Source of the DNA: Cladocopium goreaui
Lineage: Eukaryota; Sar; Dinophyceae; Suessiales; Symbiodiniaceae
Direction of reading: 5' to 3'
NCBI GenBank assembly: GCA_947184155.2
Contig: CAMXCT020000324.1
Coordinates: forward strand, 224,501 to 288,500
Length of the DNA stretch: 64,000 nt
Under the pieces are notes generated by a model. The model had not been told where the DNA came from and made no database searches. It saw only the letters and a list, made by a program, of their open reading frames with translations. Below, in pieces: positions 61,654 to 64,000 of the stretch (within the stretch, counting starts at the first letter, position 1; every line of letters begins with the position of its first letter). The position numbers and the translations under genes are program-made.

Positions 61654-62541
61654 CTATTTGCTGGATCTTGGGTGCTCAGGGCAGGCTAGAAGGCGCTCAA
61701 CTTGTCTTTTAGTCATTTTAGTCAAAAAGCGACCGTATTCGAATGCAAGTTCGTGCCTTCTCTTCAAATTCCAATCCCTGTGCCAAACCTCAGGATCGAG
61801 AGTTCGAATGTCAGCGACCAGGGCTTTAAGCTTACCCCGGTATTCGCGAGGGTAAGACTTAAGCAATTTCTTCGGGCTCCGCCGATAATCCCGGTCCATG
61901 CTAAATCTGCGCCAGCGCTTCTGTGTCCTCAGGCGTCGAGCCAGCAAGAGGATTGGCAAGGGCAGATAGTCGCCGAATTCCTTCAAAAATTCGTTGCGCC
62001 GGTGCGCCGTCCAGTTCTTGCAGAAGACTCTGTCGGCTCGCGTGCGACAACAATGGTCACCATGATCAGCATAATAAACAAAAAACAGCCTTCGCGCTGT
62101 GCGAATCGCACGCTTAGGAAGGCCATCCTGATGCACGAGACCGAAAATTTGATCGACATTGGTGCGTGCACGAATTTCACCCGGTCCAATGTGGGTAGAT
62201 GATTCTCTCCACTTCGCCACGTGAGCTTTCCAAAGCAACCGACCGTCAGGGTTGAATGACGCGCCGTACTCACATGCGCCTTGGACCTGAGTCTGCGTCA
62301 ACTCGTTCAAGCACCCGCACTGCTTGCAGAACTCGATGCCTCCACGAGGAGCCCTCTTGTAGGTCGAGTTGAGTTCAAAAGTCCACTCGTGATTGCCACG
62401 GCATGTTTCGTCCATGTGTGACTCGGTCAGCTTGATATGAAGGTGGTGAACCGCCGACCAGCAGTCATGATCACCTTTCCACCTGACTTCGCCACAACTC
62501 GTCACGACTATCTTCACATCCGTATAAAACATGGGTGGCAT
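61654..62541 (-). CDS. Unrecognised 295-codon Cys/His-rich protein
   Basis: A single uninterrupted frame runs from ATG 62539-62541. The N-terminal half is rich in Cys, His and Trp (TSCGEVRWKGDHDCW, HMDETCRGNHEW, GGIEFCKQCGC), suggesting a metal-binding or disulfide-bonded domain. The C-terminal half (from about residue 170) is strongly basic (RRLRTQKRWRRF, DYRRSPKKLLKSYPREYRGK) and could bind nucleic acid. There is no signal peptide or membrane segment. It lacks introns, unlike the host genes nearby, so it may be a retrocopy or part of an unrecognised mobile element, though no terminal repeats were seen around it. Function unknown. Confidence 0.5.
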   Translation of the reverse strand: MPPMFYTDVKIVVTSCGEVRWKGDHDCWSAVHHLHIKLTESHMDETCRGNHEWTFELNSTYKRAPRGGIEFCKQCGCLNELTQTQVQGACEYGASFNPDGRLLWKAHVAKWRESSTHIGPGEIRARTNVDQIFGLVHQDGLPKRAIRTARRLFFVYYADHGDHCCRTRADRVFCKNWTAHRRNEFLKEFGDYLPLPILLLARRLRTQKRWRRFSMDRDYRRSPKKLLKSYPREYRGKLKALVADIRTLDPEVWHRDWNLKRRHELAFEYGRFLTKMTKRQVERLLACPEHPRSSK

Positions 62542-63055
62542 TGCAAGAGCGGTTGATAGATCGAGCTGGAGGAAACTTATAATCAGAACTCCTCGAGCGA
62601 AAAGCTACGACGGAAGAGATAAACATGCTTTCAGCGATGATCGACGGCCGCTGGATCAACACATGCATGAAACCGAGACTCTTTCCCAAGAATGCTTTCG
62701 TTGAAAGATGTGACAATCACAGCGACTGGGTTGAATCAAACGATACCCATCGATTAGTATTGTTTGTGAATCGTTTGTGGTAATCAACTATCTTCGACAT
62801 GATCAGATGAAATCATAAGAAACTTCATCGATCACAACTCGCGCACCACCAGCCCAAAGATAAGAAGATCAACACCCAAAAACCAAGATGAACCCGTCTC
62901 AGCGATGAATCCCTTCAATCAATGTGCTGTATTCCATCGATGCCACCGGTGTGCACTAGCAAGTTTCCCCATTTCTTTTTCTTGGTGATGCAGAAGATGC
63001 CCTTACTGTGATTGCAAGCTTCATGAAGCAGATTGTGTTCAGAGGTCAGTTTAGG

Positions 63056-63362
63056 GTACGCATGGTACATGAACGTTAATATCCCACCCCACCCCACCCA
63101 ACCGCTGACCAGTGACGTAGCAGCAGCGTAGCATCCACGTATGTACGCATGGTACATGAACGTTAATATCCCACCCCACCCCACCCAACCCCCATATTCA
63201 AAAAGTAGCACGACTACACGCGCGAACGTTAATATCCACCCGCTGACCAGTGACGTAGCAGCAGCGTAGCATCCACGTATGTACGCATGGTACATGAACG
63301 TTAATATCCCACCCCACCCCACCCAACCCCCATATTCAAAAAGTAGCACGACTACACGCGCG
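63056..63362. repeat. 138/87-bp tandem repeat with CCCCACCCCACCC core
   Basis: GTACGCATGGTACATGAACG starts copies at 63056, 63143 and 63281. The first copy lacks a 51-bp block (containing GTAGCACGACTACACGCGCG) that is present in the second. Confidence 0.9.
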
Positions 63363-63600
63363 GTTTTCCACCCGCTAGCATATACATGTATATGTATAGA
63401 TATGTAGATATACAGAAGTTACTATAGAGACATATAGAAACAGAGATATAGAGATATAGAGACATGGATACATAAATACATTCTGATATAGAGATATGGA
63501 GATATGTATATTTATGAATTGGATGTGTGTATATATATAAAGATATAGATATATAGATGTAGACGCTATAGAGAGATACAGTAGATATACATCCCGGCGG
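63363..63600. repeat. TATAGA-rich simple sequence
   Basis: Degenerate ATAGAGATATAG repeats of about 220 bp with no coding signal. Confidence 0.8.
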
Positions 63601-63888
63601 GTTGTTTATCGAACCCGCGTTTTCAACGTTTGCAGTGTTCGTCATTGATTTCATACCACAAATCACAGTGGTTTTGCATCTCTCTCAAAGTTCAATTTCC
63701 TTAAAGAGTACGCGCGTACTTTTCACTGGATATGTAAAAAACTTCAGAGGCACTCTCTTTTTTTCTGCGCTAAGTGTTCTTCCCAATTTCTGCAGTGAGC
63801 TTGGAGAGGTTTTTGTGGGAACTGTTTTCCCATCTCCACTGCCAAGCGCTAACATGCGTCCAAATTTTGCCATTGAGCAAGACTAACG

Positions 63889-64000
63889 TAGACTAACGTA
63901 GCATCATATATGTGAGGAAGTGCAAGACGACGTACAGTAGCGTTGCATCATGTATGTGAGGAAGTGCAAGACGACGTACACTAGCGTAGCATCATATATG
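63889..64000. repeat. 44-bp tandem repeat cut by window end
   Basis: GCATCATRTATGTGAGGAAG...GACGACGTACA recurs at 63901, 63945 and 63989. The array continues beyond the window. Confidence 0.9.

Noticed and set aside
63056-63362. CRISPR-like array
   Set aside because: Repeats are 87-138 bp with internal indels and no unique spacers of constant length; eukaryotic minisatellite.

Overview
The window looks like nuclear DNA of a dinoflagellate, probably a photosynthetic peridinin-type species related to Symbiodiniaceae or Suessiales. Four observations support this. Host genes are cut into exons of 36-105 bp with GC, GA and GT splice donors and an AG|G acceptor rule. A 22-nt stretch resembling the dinoflagellate spliced leader is present. 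One ABC-transporter gene has a plastid-style bipartite leader. Retroelements and microsatellites dominate the sequence.

Layout. 1-256 is the tail of a Ty1/copia element cut by the window edge. From 2761 to 33403 on the plus strand runs a host acetolactate synthase large-subunit gene (ilvB/ILV2 type). I reconstructed it as 16 exons whose phases join without error into 330 codons; the thiamine-diphosphate-binding C-terminal part was not found. Two young retroelements sit in its introns in the sense direction. A complete Ty1/copia element (5717-15471; 197-bp LTRs with one mismatch; 5-bp target duplication GTTTA) lies in intron 5. A tyrosine-recombinase element of DIRS/Ngaro/PAT type (22726-30016; split direct repeats A1...B1-A2-B2) lies in intron 6. 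Both carry a methyltransferase-like domain of similar motif layout. The copia element has a primer-binding site matching the anticodon region of initiator tRNA-Met, as in half-tRNA priming. The tyrosine-recombinase element has the spliced-leader-like sequence inside its A repeats.

33.5-38.6 kb is a block of simple repeats (ACT, 65-bp and 255-bp tandem arrays, GATA, ATGT) with a 730-bp foldback element. On the minus strand there follow an apparently intronless half ABC transporter with one frameshift (42244-44167), an ApaG-domain exon (about 47239-47522), and an alpha/beta-hydrolase gene in at least five small exons (about 56065-58817). Near the right end are a helical candidate exon at about 60.2 kb, an unrecognised 295-codon Cys/His-rich ORF (61654-62541) and several tandem arrays.

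The host genes do not form an operon; they are independent genes in a repeat-rich landscape. Exon limits were assigned by eye from protein similarity, phase and splice rules and need transcript data. Large stretches between 38.6 and 54.8 kb hold no gene I can defend.
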